DNA of 41,884 nucleotides from Chloroflexota bacterium (GCA_016876035.1 VGOE01000016.1:1-41884), one strand, 5' to 3'. Counted from the stretch's first letter, positions 32,912 to 41,573 are shown. Notes: generated by a model not told the origin, from the sequence alone. Numbers and translations are program-made.

Positions 32912-33152
32912 CGTTATCTCTCCTACGCATTACTCCTGATAGCTGGGCCAACCACAGATATGCGATATATCGCCGCCGTCTCCGTGGTAATGGACGACTG
33001 AGGCATACTCTTAAAGGCGAACAGGGAACAGGCACACTCGACCGACATCGCACAGCAGCCCAGTGCCACCTATGGGTGCTAGCCTATCGCTCAACAGCAG
33101 GCCACAGATAATATACCACAAGCCCAAGAAATAAGACTAATGCTTCCTAACC

Positions 33153-33331
33153 TGAGACCCTTCGCTACACTCAGGGTGACAGCGTCAGCAGGTGTCATTC
33201 TGATCCGCTCGCCTGAGAGGCTGTGAATTTATTGCCCCTTCAAAGCTGGAAATCGTGAAGGGCCGAAGCTACGGCCCGCATTTCTTCACAAACTCTGAGG
33301 CGGGAGAAGAATCCCTGTTGCTATACGGAAC
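33153..33331 (+). repeat. Dispersed outer repeat containing the 80-bp core, copy A
   Basis: The outer blocks (GAGACCCTT, GTGACAGCG, TGTCATTCTGATCC on the left; AGAAGAATCC...GTTGC on the right) match those at 3783-3886. Between them, 33216-33295 is identical over 80 bases to 39741-39820. The core can fold: outer TGTGAA/TTCACA, a CCCTTCA/TGAAGGG stem and a GGGCCG/CGGCCC hairpin with AAGCTA loop. CTTCGCTACACTCAGGGTGACA resembles short repeats widespread in environmental bacterial genomes. Confidence 0.85.
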
Positions 33332-33425
33332 TAGCAGAGTACGGTAGGTTCAGCACAACACAGTCTCTGCTCCGGAGATTGCCCGTCAACCTGATACGAA
33401 CTTGCCACTTACACGTATCTAAGTC

Positions 33426-33454
33426 TTTTCAAATCACGCTAGTTACGCTATCAT
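33426..33454 (+). promoter_or_regulatory. Promoter of the ilvDBN operon
   Basis: A -35-like TTTTCA (33426-33431) and -10 TATCAT (33449-33454) are 17 bases apart. The predicted start near 33461 gives a leader of about 47 nt. The -35 box matches the consensus at only four of six positions. Confidence 0.5.
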
Positions 33455-33507
33455 AAATCACTACTTCCAATGGAGCCACGGCTTACCCGAAGAAGAGGTG
33501 AAGGACA

Positions 33508-35160
33508 ATGAAGAGTGACATGGTCAAGAAAGGCATTGAGCGGGCCGGGCACCGGTCTCTGCTGAGGGCTTTGGGATGCACCGATAGGGAGCTTGACCAG
33601 CCCTTCATCGGCATTATCAATAGCTTTAGCGAGATCATCCCCGGACACATTCACCTGTGCAGCATTGCTGAGGCAGTGAAGGGCGGGGTGCGCGAAGCTG
33701 GCGGCACCCCCTTTGAGATGAACACTATCGGGGTGTGTGACGGCATCGCCATGAATCATCTTGGCATGAGGTTTAGCCTTCCCTCCCGGGAGTTGATCGC
33801 TGATTCTGCCGAGATCCTAGCCCAGGCTCATGCTTTCGACGCTCTGGTATTCATCCCCAACTGCGATAAGATCATCCCTGGCATGCTCATGGCGGCAGTG
33901 AGGCTCAACATCCCCTCTATCTTTGTCAGCGGCGGCCCCATGCTGGCGGGAAGATTCCAGCAGCAGGCAGTCGATCTTAACTCAGTGTTCCTGGCAGTGG
34001 GAAGGGTAGCCAAAGGAGAGATGACCGAGGCGGAGCTGACAGAGCTAGAAAAGGTAGCTTGCCCAGGCTGCGGCAGTTGTGCCGGCATGTTTACTGCTAA
34101 CACCATGAACTGCCTCACCGAGGTTCTGGGAATGGCCCTCCCGGGCAATGGCACCATTCCAGCCACGGATGCAAGGCGAGTCCGTCTGGCCAGGGAAACT
34201 GGGAGGGCGATCATGAACCTCCTACAGAAAAACATCTGCCCCCGCGACATTGTTACTGAGGAGTCCATGTACAATGCCTTTGTAGTGGACATGGCACTGG
34301 GAGGCAGCACCAACTCTATCTTACACCTCATGGCCATCGCTAGCGAGGCAGGAGCCGAGTTTCCTCTGTCACAGATAAACGAGATCGGCACCAAGACCCC
34401 TCACCTTTGCAAGATCAGCCCGGCTGGCGATCACCGCATCGAGGATCTGGACTATGCTGGTGGTATTGCAGCCCTGATGAAGGAGCTGGGCCACCTGCTG
34501 AAACTGGGAGCTAAGACCGCCTCAGGAGGGTCTGTGGCAGAGAACATCGCTATGGCCCAGAACAAGAACCAGGAGGTCATCCGTCCTTTGTCCCAGCCGT
34601 ACTCGGCCAAAGGTGGCCTGTCCGTCCTCTTCGGTAATCTGGCCCCTGAAGGTGCGGTGGTCAAGAGTGCCACCGTGGCTCCGGAGATGCTGTCACACCG
34701 GGGTCCGGCCAGGGTTTTCAACTCCGAAGCAGAAGCTACCACGGCCATCATGCGACGGAGAATTAATCCGGGGGAGGTGATCGTCATCCGTTACGAGGGG
34801 CCGAGGGGAGGTCCCGGCATGCCGGAGATGCTGACGCCCACATCGCTTCTTAGCGGCATGGGCCTAGATAAAGAAGTGGCTCTCATCACCGATGGGCGGT
34901 TTTCTGGGGCCACGCGAGGGGCAGCCATTGGACACGTTTCACCAGAGGCAGCTGCCAGGGGGCCTATCGCTGCGCTCCAAGACAATGATATAATAAGCAT
35001 CAATATCCCTAAATATAAGCTGAATGTAGAACTGCCTGACACCGAGATACGAGCCAGGCTGGCGAAGTTGCCCGCTTTTGAACCCAGGATAAGCACCGGC
35101 TATCTGAAGCGCTACTCGGAGAAGGTCAGTTCGGCCAGCAAGGGAGCAATTTTCATCTAG
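33508..35160 (+). CDS. ilvD: Dihydroxy-acid dehydratase
   Basis: IlvD dehydrates dihydroxy acids to the 2-keto acids that precede valine, isoleucine and (indirectly) leucine. The 550-residue iron-sulfur enzyme has [13 protein letters not shown] near residue 35, NCDKIIPGM near 117, [17 protein letters not shown] near 185 and [14 protein letters not shown] near 265, plus the C-terminal [19 protein letters not shown]. The cysteines in the last two cluster motifs would hold the Fe-S centre. ATG 33508 has GAGGTGAAGG upstream. The gene is 15 bases before ilvB. Confidence 0.97.
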   Translation: MKSDMVKKGIERAGHRSLLRALGCTDRELDQPFIGIINSFSEIIPGHIHLCSIAEAVKGGVREAGGTPFEMNTIGVCDGIAMNHLGMRFSLPSRELIADSAEILAQAHAFDALVFIPNCDKIIPGMLMAAVRLNIPSIFVSGGPMLAGRFQQQAVDLNSVFLAVGRVAKGEMTEAELTELEKVACPGCGSCAGMFTANTMNCLTEVLGMALPGNGTIPATDARRVRLARETGRAIMNLLQKNICPRDIVTEESMYNAFVVDMALGGSTNSILHLMAIASEAGAEFPLSQINEIGTKTPHLCKISPAGDHRIEDLDYAGGIAALMKELGHLLKLGAKTASGGSVAENIAMAQNKNQEVIRPLSQPYSAKGGLSVLFGNLAPEGAVVKSATVAPEMLSHRGPARVFNSEAEATTAIMRRRINPGEVIVIRYEGPRGGPGMPEMLTPTSLLSGMGLDKEVALITDGRFSGATRGAAIGHVSPEAAARGPIAALQDNDIISINIPKYKLNVELPDTEIRARLAKLPAFEPRISTGYLKRYSEKVSSASKGAIFI

Positions 35161-35175
35161 CGCGGAGAACACACT

Positions 35176-36894
35176 ATGAAGTTAACGGGTGCCCAAATTG
35201 TCTGCGAGAGTCTGGCGAGAGAAGGAGTAGAGGTCATGTTTGGCTTCCCTGGTGGGACGCTTCTGCCCTTCTACGACACCCTGCGCCACTATCCCCAGCT
35301 CCGCCATATACTGGTACGCCACGAGCAGGGTGCTGCCCATGCTGCCGACGGCTACGCCAGGGCTACAGGACGCCCTGGGCTCTGCTGTGCCACTTCAGGC
35401 CCGGGAGCTACCAACCTGGTAACAGGCATTGCCAATGCCTATCTCGATTCATCACCAGTAATAGCCATGACAGGCCAGGTAGCCCGGCCCTTCATCGGCA
35501 AAGACGCCTTCCAGGAGATAGACATCACAGGCATTACCCTGCCCATCACCAAGCACAACTATATCGCTCTAAGCGCTGCGGACCTGGCTAGGATTTTCAA
35601 GGAAGCCTTCTACATCGCCACTACAGGCAGGCTGGGAACAGTGCTCATTGACATACCACGGGACGTCTTCATTGAAGAAGCTGAGTTCCACTATCCTGTC
35701 AAGGTCGATCTGCCCGGATACAAGCCGATACTTCGCGGTCACCCTGCCCAGATAAGAAAGGCAGCCCAGCTCATAGACCGTGCCAAATGTCCCGTCATCA
35801 TCTCTGGCCGAGGTGTGATCATCTCCGGGGCTCACCAGGAAATCAGAGAGCTGGCAGAAAAGGCACAGATACCGGTGATCACCACCCTGCTGGGAACCAG
35901 TTCCTTCCCAGAGAATCACATGCTCAGCCTGGGTATGCTGGGAATGCACGGTCTGGCCTATGCCAATATGGCGGTAACCCATGCTGACCTGGTGATCGCC
36001 ATTGGTATGAGGTTTGATGATCGGGCTACAGGTATAGTTAGCGGTTTTGCTCCCAAGGCTAGCATTATCCACATCGATATTGACCCGGCCGAGATCGGCA
36101 AGAACGTCAGAGTGGATGTTCCCATCGTGGGCGATGTCAAGCACGTGCTACGAGAGTTGAACAAGCAAGTGACGAACCAGACCCACGTCGGTTGGATCCA
36201 GCAACTGGAGCAGTGGCGTCAAGAACATCCGTCCATAGACATCAGGGGCGGCGAGGAACTCCTGCCCCAGTATGTGATCCGCAGCATCTGTGAAGTAACC
36301 AACAGCGACGCCACTATTGTTACCGGGGTAGGGCAGCACCAGATGTGGTCCGCCCAGCACTTCTGCTATAAGAAGCCCAACAGTTTCATTTCCTCTGGCG
36401 GCTTGGGCACCATGGGATTTGAACTGCCAGCCGCTATCGGGGTCAAGGTCGGGCGCCCGGAGGAGACCGTCTGGTGCGTGGCTGGGGATGGCGGCATCCA
36501 GATGACTATACAGGAGTTGGCCACCATGGTTCAGGAAAGGCTGGCCATCAAGATAGCCATCATGAACAACGGCTATCTGGGCATGGTCAGGCAATGGCAG
36601 GAGCTGTTCTACGGGCGTCGCTATGTGGCCACACCTCTAATGGGTCCGGACTTCCTGAAGATCGCTGACGCCTATGGCATCTCTGCGCTAAGAGTGAAAA
36701 AGCGGAGTGAGGTGATCCCTGCCATCCAGAGGGCCATGGAACATGATGGGCCTTTCCTCATTGATTTCATGGTAGAGCCCGAGGAGAGCGTTTACCCTAT
36801 GGTGCCTCCAGGGGCAACCCTGGCTCAGGTGATCGAGTGTCCCAAGAGGAAGGCCGCGGTACCCAGCACCAGTGGTACTGTAAGCAATATCTAG
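35176..36894 (+). CDS. ilvB: Acetolactate synthase large subunit
   Basis: The 572-residue thiamine-diphosphate enzyme joins two pyruvates (or pyruvate and 2-ketobutyrate) at the branch point of branched-chain amino acid synthesis. It has the catalytic Glu50 in RHEQGAAHAADGYAR, the AFQEIDI quinone/FAD-region segment near 115, and the diphosphate-Mg site GDGGIQMT...NNGYLGMV (about 437-472). The RFDDRATG segment near 280 is typical of biosynthetic AHAS. Its stop is 41 bases before the ilvN start. Confidence 0.96.
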   Translation: MKLTGAQIVCESLAREGVEVMFGFPGGTLLPFYDTLRHYPQLRHILVRHEQGAAHAADGYARATGRPGLCCATSGPGATNLVTGIANAYLDSSPVIAMTGQVARPFIGKDAFQEIDITGITLPITKHNYIALSAADLARIFKEAFYIATTGRLGTVLIDIPRDVFIEEAEFHYPVKVDLPGYKPILRGHPAQIRKAAQLIDRAKCPVIISGRGVIISGAHQEIRELAEKAQIPVITTLLGTSSFPENHMLSLGMLGMHGLAYANMAVTHADLVIAIGMRFDDRATGIVSGFAPKASIIHIDIDPAEIGKNVRVDVPIVGDVKHVLRELNKQVTNQTHVGWIQQLEQWRQEHPSIDIRGGEELLPQYVIRSICEVTNSDATIVTGVGQHQMWSAQHFCYKKPNSFISSGGLGTMGFELPAAIGVKVGRPEETVWCVAGDGGIQMTIQELATMVQERLAIKIAIMNNGYLGMVRQWQELFYGRRYVATPLMGPDFLKIADAYGISALRVKKRSEVIPAIQRAMEHDGPFLIDFMVEPEESVYPMVPPGATLAQVIECPKRKAAVPSTSGTVSNI

Positions 36895-36935
36895 GCTATC
36901 GCCTCAAGCTTTTCAAGAGACAGGAGGTGCTGCAA

Positions 36936-37430
36936 GTGACTCAACCGAAGCACACTATAGTCGCCCTAGTGGCTGACAGGCCCGGCGTGCTCAACCGCGT
37001 GGCTAGCCTTTTCCGCCGGCGTGGTTTCAACATCGAAAGCATTGCCGTGGGGCGAACAGAGATGAAGGGGGTATCCCGAATGACCATCGTGGTCAGCGGT
37101 GACACCGCTACAGTAGAACAGGTAAGGAAACAGCTAGACAAGGTGATCGATGTCATTAAGTTGTCCGACATCACTGATGAAGATAGGGTAGACCGAGAAT
37201 TGGCCTTGATCAAAGTAAAGACTACACCGCAAAACCGCAGCGAAATCATGCAGATTGTCGATATCTTCAGGGCCAACATTGTGGATGTGGCGGCTGAATC
37301 AGTCACTGTGGAAGTCACTGGTGACGAAGACAAGATAAGCTCCCTACTTAACCTCCTGCGTGACTTCGGTATCAAAGAGGTCGCCCGCACTGGACGGCTG
37401 GCGATGACCAGAGGCACCGTCCCAACCTAG
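36936..37430 (+). CDS. ilvN: Acetolactate synthase small (regulatory) subunit
   Basis: This 164-residue subunit gives valine feedback control to IlvB. It has an N-terminal ACT domain (HTIVALVADRPGVLNRVASLFRRRGFNIESI, about 6-36) and the usual C-terminal domain with DRELALIKV near 90. The frame is open from GTG 36837 inside ilvB, but AGGAGG at 36922-36927 fits the GTG at 36936, which gives the family N-terminus. Its last 87 bases overlap the 3' end of the convergent DUF2851 gene. Confidence 0.95.
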   Translation: MTQPKHTIVALVADRPGVLNRVASLFRRRGFNIESIAVGRTEMKGVSRMTIVVSGDTATVEQVRKQLDKVIDVIKLSDITDEDRVDRELALIKVKTTPQNRSEIMQIVDIFRANIVDVAAESVTVEVTGDEDKISSLLNLLRDFGIKEVARTGRLAMTRGTVPT

Positions 37431-38750
37431 AGGGCAGACCTGGCATCTGCACTTGAGGCAAAAGGTCTCATAAAGGTGGATCAGTCCCTGTTGCTGGCAG
37501 GCTGAATTCACCTTCATCCTTTCCAAGCCAAAGATTTGCTTCTGCATGCGTCTGGTCACCCAGTTCTCCGGCAAACCCGGATAGTCACGGTATAACTCCA
37601 AAACTTGCCCTTTGAGCCACGACTGATGGCATTTGACTGCCCAAGCAAGAAGGCACGGAAGCAGAACGTTCACCACCATCTCTCTGGCACGGCCCTGACC
37701 AATGAGGCTCCGTTCGCTACCCAGTTCCCTTCCAAAATCACAGTGGGACACCCAGTAGCCATCGCCGGGGATCATGAACATCTGCTCCAACTTCTTCTGA
37801 GTTTGAGGGTGAGCCTGCTCGACCATGTCCAGCACGCTCTCCAAAAGCACTGGCCCGTGCCTGGAAAGCAGGTAGCTAGCAGCCACAATACGGCGAGGTG
37901 GCAGATTCTCTGGCCGTACCTTGAAGAACCGCCAATCCGACTCCTTCATCGCCTGACCGACACCGCAAGAGTACCAAACTTGTTGCAGTCTTTCCGCTTC
38001 TAGCTTGTCAGAGCCAGAAAGGCCCATGTGCTTCCCGCATCTTTGTTTGGGCAGCAGCCCGGCCGTACCTAACATCATCGCCTGGATTTCCACCAAACTT
38101 CGCAGGCCGTCAGTCTCTACCAGGACATCTAGTGGCAGCAATTGCGCCAGCCTTTCAAAAGGTCTCTTGTTCTTGGCATAGCCCAAAGCTCTCATCAAGC
38201 CTTCATGAAGTACCTGGTCTATCTCTGTTTCGGCCATTCTTTTCTTGAATCGCCACGCCTTCAAATGGAACCGTTCCTTCCCGGCTTTAACCAGCACACC
38301 CTCCACCCAGGCCTGGCCATGCCGCTGGAACGCCTCGGAGCAAGCACAACTCAAAAAGGACGGCTGCATTGCCCAGCGCAATTCCTCAAGTGGCCCTCTC
38401 AGATATGGTGACAAGGCCAGAATCGGTGCTTTCTTCCCGTTGTTCAGCGAACTAGCTTCCCTACCACCATCCCAAAGCACCACATGCAGAACAACGCTGT
38501 CATAGTTTGGGTCCTTATGGTGGCCATGGGCCTCCCACTCCTGGGAGCGGAGATGAAGCTCCACGTCCCCGGTAACCGGACTTCCTCCATTCATGCCGAT
38601 GATCGCATGGCGAAAGTCAGGACCACTGTCATGGCTGTTCTCCCAGCCCGGATGGAGCACCAATACTCTTTGGCCATCAACAGTCGTCAACGCATCTTTG
38701 ATTATCCACTGATGCCTCCAAATCTGAGCTAGGAGGCTTTCCCTGATCAT
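37344..38750 (-). CDS. DUF2851-family protein
   Basis: The 468-residue soluble protein begins MIRESLLAQIWRHQWIIKDAL and contains the family-like LHPGWENSHDSGPDFRHAII, GDVELHLRSQEWEAHGHHKDPNYDSVVLHVVLW and a C-terminal CLKCRCQVCPL. The conserved acidic and histidine residues suggest a nuclease-like or metal-dependent function, but none is established to my knowledge. The frame is open to TTG 38831, but ATG 38750 has GGGAGG upstream. The last 20 or so residues after CPL look like a read-on into the antisense of ilvN and may be a later extension. Confidence 0.82.
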   Translation of the reverse strand: MIRESLLAQIWRHQWIIKDALTTVDGQRVLVLHPGWENSHDSGPDFRHAIIGMNGGSPVTGDVELHLRSQEWEAHGHHKDPNYDSVVLHVVLWDGGREASSLNNGKKAPILALSPYLRGPLEELRWAMQPSFLSCACSEAFQRHGQAWVEGVLVKAGKERFHLKAWRFKKRMAETEIDQVLHEGLMRALGYAKNKRPFERLAQLLPLDVLVETDGLRSLVEIQAMMLGTAGLLPKQRCGKHMGLSGSDKLEAERLQQVWYSCGVGQAMKESDWRFFKVRPENLPPRRIVAASYLLSRHGPVLLESVLDMVEQAHPQTQKKLEQMFMIPGDGYWVSHCDFGRELGSERSLIGQGRAREMVVNVLLPCLLAWAVKCHQSWLKGQVLELYRDYPGLPENWVTRRMQKQIFGLERMKVNSACQQQGLIHLYETFCLKCRCQVCPLGWDGASGHRQPSSAGDLFDTEVTQEVK

Positions 38751-38776
38751 ATCCCTATCCAACCTCCCTCGGGTAC

Positions 38777-38797
38777 ATCTTACACTATTACGTGTAA
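38777..38797 (-). promoter_or_regulatory. TTACAC/GTGTAA inverted repeat overlapping a -10-like box
   Basis: A 6-bp inverted repeat (38780-38785 with 38792-38797) starts right after the DUF488 stop. Reading leftward it runs into TAAGAT (38777-38782). The string GTGTAAGATGT here is also present at the XRE gene promoter. No good -35 box is seen, so promoter activity would depend on an activator. Confidence 0.4.
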
Positions 38798-39241
38798 TCA
38801 GGGTACAAAAAACTGGCCCTGAGGTGACCAAGTCTGCTTCTCATCGATGGTATGAACCACCTGCCAGCCTTGCCGGCTCAGTTCAGCTCCGATGAAACGC
38901 CGGTGACACCGCCACGGCAACTTCTCGGCACAGACAATGGCTGTGATTCTCTGAGACGCTATCCCCATCAACTCTTCCAGTCCGCCTTTGAACTCTTCCG
39001 TGGTTGAGAAGGTTGCATAGCCACCTTTTTTGTATCCCCCCAACTTCCCACCCAGATAATAGTAGTCGATGCCTTGCTGTGGCAGCGACTTGGTTAGCTC
39101 CTCGCAGCTAAAGTATGAGAAGCGACTCCTGGGAAAACGGCGCACATCCACCACCACCTGAACCTCATATCGGTTCAGCAAAGCCACAAACTCGTCAAAA
39201 CTTCGAGTGCCGGTGCCGAGGGTATAGACTAATCTGCCCAC
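38798..39241 (-). CDS. DUF488-family protein
   Basis: The 147-residue protein has the family features TLGTGTRSFDEFVALL (usually TIGHS..), VVDVRRFPRSRFSYF, YYYLGGKLGGYKKGG and ICAEKLPWRCHRRFI (here VCAEKLPWRCHRRFI), with the conserved Cys-Ala-Glu. The His of the TIGHS motif is missing (GTG). The biochemical role of the family is not known to me. The frame is open to GTG 39292, but the promoter predicted at 39284-39311 would start transcription near 39277, so GTG 39241, with AAAGGA upstream, is the better start. Confidence 0.85.
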   Translation of the reverse strand: MGRLVYTLGTGTRSFDEFVALLNRYEVQVVVDVRRFPRSRFSYFSCEELTKSLPQQGIDYYYLGGKLGGYKKGGYATFSTTEEFKGGLEELMGIASQRITAIVCAEKLPWRCHRRFIGAELSRQGWQVVHTIDEKQTWSPQGQFFVP

Positions 39242-39283
39242 CTTGGGAATGTCCTTTGCCTCTCTATTTAGCCCCTCACTCCC

Positions 39284-39311
39284 ATGATACACGTTTCCGT
39301 GTATCTGTCAA
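39284..39311 (-). promoter_or_regulatory. DUF488 promoter with palindromic operator in the spacer
   Basis: Reading leftward, a perfect -35 TTGACA (39306-39311) and -10 TATCAT (39284-39289) are 16 bases apart. A perfect palindrome (39286-39305; arms GATACACG and CGTGTATC, 4-base loop) fills the spacer and overlaps the -10 box. This looks like a repressor-controlled promoter; the XRE gene just upstream is a natural candidate. Confidence 0.8.
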
Positions 39312-39416
39312 GCCCCTGAAGGAAGAGCGCAACGAAAACTGAGACTCCAGAGGACGTATCACAGAGGAAGCATGGAGAACAAACCATCCGAACACTGCGG
39401 CCTCCGGCCACTGTCA

Positions 39417-39650
39417 TCAGTTATCTTTTTCGGTCTGCTCTCCCTGATATTTGAAGCCGGCCCCCTCAGAAATCATGGTAAGCAGCGTCGCGGAGGCACC
39501 CCGCGGCCGGTACATCCCCAACTCCCACTCGCTGATGGTCTGCTGGCGTGTTCCCATCTGGTCAGCCAATTGTTGCTGTGTCACGCCCAGATGACGCCGC
39601 AGCGCCCGGATGCGCTGCCTGTCCCACTCCTGCTTCTTTCTTCGTTTCAT
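39417..39650 (-). CDS. Small XRE-family HTH regulator
   Basis: The 77-residue protein is essentially one helix-turn-helix domain: RIRALRRHLGVTQQQLADQMGTRQQTISEWELG, with the recognition helix TRQQTISEWE, and a short tail rich in charged residues. There is no sensor or dimerisation domain, as in toxin-antitoxin or restriction-control regulators; no toxin or methylase is adjacent. GTG 39656 is in frame, but ATG 39650 is six bases after a -10 box and suits a leaderless message. It may control DUF488 through the palindrome at 39286-39305. Confidence 0.88.
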   Translation of the reverse strand: MKRRKKQEWDRQRIRALRRHLGVTQQQLADQMGTRQQTISEWELGMYRPRGASATLLTMISEGAGFKYQGEQTEKDN

Positions 39651-39656
39651 GGACAC

Positions 39657-39686
39657 ATCTTACACGCTTGAGTGCATGGCCGTCAA
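39657..39686 (-). promoter_or_regulatory. Leaderless promoter of the XRE gene
   Basis: Reading leftward, -35 TTGACG (39681-39686), an 18-base spacer and -10 TAAGAT (39657-39662) lie just before the ATG at 39650. Transcription would start at or next to the A of the ATG, and no Shine-Dalgarno is present. Confidence 0.6.
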
Positions 39687-39720
39687 CGGCTTAACCACGA
39701 GGCCGCCCACGAATGCGTAG

Positions 39721-39854
39721 GTATCATCCTGATCCGCCGCAGAGGCTGTGAATTTATTGCCCCTTCAAAGCTGGAAATCGTGAAGGGCCGAAGCTACGGC
39801 CCGCATTTCTTCACAAACTCGCACGCGGATAAGAATCTCGGTTGTTACGCAGAA
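39721..39854 (+). repeat. Dispersed outer repeat containing the 80-bp core, copy B
   Basis: The core 39741-39820 is identical to 33216-33295. Left (CCTGATCCGC) and right (AGAATCTC, GTTGTTACGCAGAA) outer blocks are more diverged. The repeat ends directly at the polX stop codon, so it lies in the 3' region of the polX mRNA, where its hairpins could act as terminator or stabiliser. The core interrupts no gene. Confidence 0.9.
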
Positions 39855-41573
39855 TTAGTTGTGTTTCAGACCGGCCAGCAGGTCTTCCACCGGTAGAGTG
39901 TTCAATATGTTGCGTGCCTCACACCAGCCACGGCGGGCTATGCCGATGCCAAAGCGCATCAGGGCCAAATGGTCAGCCCTATGAGCATCAGTGCTCATGA
40001 TAAGCTTCACCCCCAGCTCTCTGGCCCGCATTACGTGAACGTCCTTCAGGTCGAGGCGCTCCGGCATAGCGTTGATTTCCAGGGCTGTCCCCGCTTGCGC
40101 CGCAGCATGAAAAACCGCCTCCATGTCCAGGGCAACAGGCTCCCTCTCACCCAGTAGCCGACAGGTGGGATGAGCTATCACATCCACATGGGGATTCCTT
40201 ATCGCCATCAGAACCCTCTCAGTCATCTTGGCCTGATCCTGTCCCATAGCAGAGTGCACCGCAGCCACCACCACATCCAGCTCTTTCAGAAGTTCGTCAG
40301 GAAAGTCCAGGCTTCCATTGGCACGGATATCCACCTCGATCCCAGTGAGAATGCGGAGGTCGGTCACCCTTTCATTGAGCCTTCTGATCTCGGCCATTTG
40401 CTCCCGCAAGCGCTCCTCCGTCAGTCCACGGGCAATCCCCCGACCCCGAGAATGCTCGGTTATGGCGATGTACTGGTAGCCCAGGGCCCGGGCTGTCACG
40501 GTCATAGCTTCCAGAGAGTCATGGCCATCGCTCCAGTCAGTATGGACGTGGAGGTCACCTTTGATGTCTGACAACTTCACCAGTTCAGGGATAGAACCTT
40601 GCTCCGCCCTCTCCACCTCCTGCTGTCCTTCCCGCAACTCCGGGGGGATCAGGGGCAGGCCCAGGCGATGATAGAACTCCTCCTCGGTAGCGAACTTCTC
40701 CAACTCGCCTGTTCGCAGATCAGTGATCCCATACTCACTCAATTTGACCCCCTGGCGACGCCCCCTTTCCCTGAGAACGATGTTATGCTGCTTGCTGCCG
40801 GTGAAATATTGAAGCAGAGAGCCGAAGGCATCGTGTTCCACCACCCGGAGGTCCACCTGAAGCCCCTGGTCAGCAATAATGCTGGCCTTGGTGACTCCTT
40901 TGGCCAGCACCTCCTTTGCCAGAGGCAGACGAATGAAGGCCTCGATAGCCGCCTCAGCTTCATCTGCCGTGCCCATCAGGTCAATGTCGCCGATGGTCTC
41001 CCTGAAGCGGCGTAGGCTTCCTGCTGGAGTAAGGTGGCGCAGGTCAGACGTCTTGCCGAGAGAGGCCATGATATCTTCCACCAAGGGCAGGGCGACACCA
41101 ATGGGGATGCGCCGCTCCTTGGTGCGCAGCGACTGGAGGTGACGCAGGATATTTTCCGCTGTCTTATCACCCAGGCGGAAGAGCTTGGCCACCTTACCTT
41201 CAAGGATGGCCGTTTCCAGTTCCTCCACCGATTTTATCCCAAGTTCGGTGGAAAGTCTGACGGCAGTCTTGGGGCCGATGCCGGGTATCTCCAGGAGGCT
41301 GATGACCCCTTCGGGGAATTCCGCCCGCAATTTCTCGTAGTATTCCAGGCGGCCAGTGGTGAGAAGCTCGGTAATCTTCTTGGCAATAGCCTCGCCAACG
41401 CCGGGCACCTCCTTCAGCCTGCCCTCCTCCATCAATTGCTCCAGCTCCACCGGTAAATACTCTATGGAACGCACCGCCTTCTGGTACGCCCTCACCTTGA
41501 AGGGTATTTCGCCCTTCATCTCCAGGAAGTCGGCGATATCCTGGAATACTCTAGCTACCTCGCTGTTCTTCAT
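39855..41573 (-). CDS. polX: DNA polymerase/3'-5' exonuclease PolX
   Basis: The 572-residue family X polymerase has helix-hairpin-helix motifs (PGVGEAIAKKI near 55-65, PGIGPKTAVRL near 97-107), the nucleotidyltransferase core GSLRRFRETIGDIDLM and LQVDLRVV, and a C-terminal PHP exonuclease domain with DLHVHTDWSDG (about 335-345), EHSRG, GIEVDI, AHPTCR and STDAHRADHL. Bacterial PolX fills short gaps in base-excision repair and proofreads. ATG 41573 is chosen because TTG 41606 would begin upstream of the predicted start site. Length matches the family. Confidence 0.95.
   Translation of the reverse strand: MKNSEVARVFQDIADFLEMKGEIPFKVRAYQKAVRSIEYLPVELEQLMEEGRLKEVPGVGEAIAKKITELLTTGRLEYYEKLRAEFPEGVISLLEIPGIGPKTAVRLSTELGIKSVEELETAILEGKVAKLFRLGDKTAENILRHLQSLRTKERRIPIGVALPLVEDIMASLGKTSDLRHLTPAGSLRRFRETIGDIDLMGTADEAEAAIEAFIRLPLAKEVLAKGVTKASIIADQGLQVDLRVVEHDAFGSLLQYFTGSKQHNIVLRERGRRQGVKLSEYGITDLRTGELEKFATEEEFYHRLGLPLIPPELREGQQEVERAEQGSIPELVKLSDIKGDLHVHTDWSDGHDSLEAMTVTARALGYQYIAITEHSRGRGIARGLTEERLREQMAEIRRLNERVTDLRILTGIEVDIRANGSLDFPDELLKELDVVVAAVHSAMGQDQAKMTERVLMAIRNPHVDVIAHPTCRLLGEREPVALDMEAVFHAAAQAGTALEINAMPERLDLKDVHVMRARELGVKLIMSTDAHRADHLALMRFGIGIARRGWCEARNILNTLPVEDLLAGLKHN

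Larger units (their letters stand above)
32912..33507. other. Long intergenic region ahead of ilvD
   Basis: Nothing coding is recognised. 32940-33150 shows no clear structure. 33153-33331 is a repeat copy with the 80-bp core. 33426-33454 is the ilvD promoter, followed by a leader of about 47 nt. No T-box or leucine-type attenuator was recognised. Confidence 0.6.

Noticed and set aside
33332-33507. Possible T-box or leucine-type attenuator ahead of ilvD
   Set aside because: No T-box core, no run of branched-chain codons in a leader peptide and no terminator-antiterminator pair was found.
39672-39896. 74-codon + strand frame through the repeat core
   Set aside because: A peptide-like stretch appears across the 80-bp repeat, but the frame closes differently in the other copy, and the RNA-like palindromes explain the conservation better.
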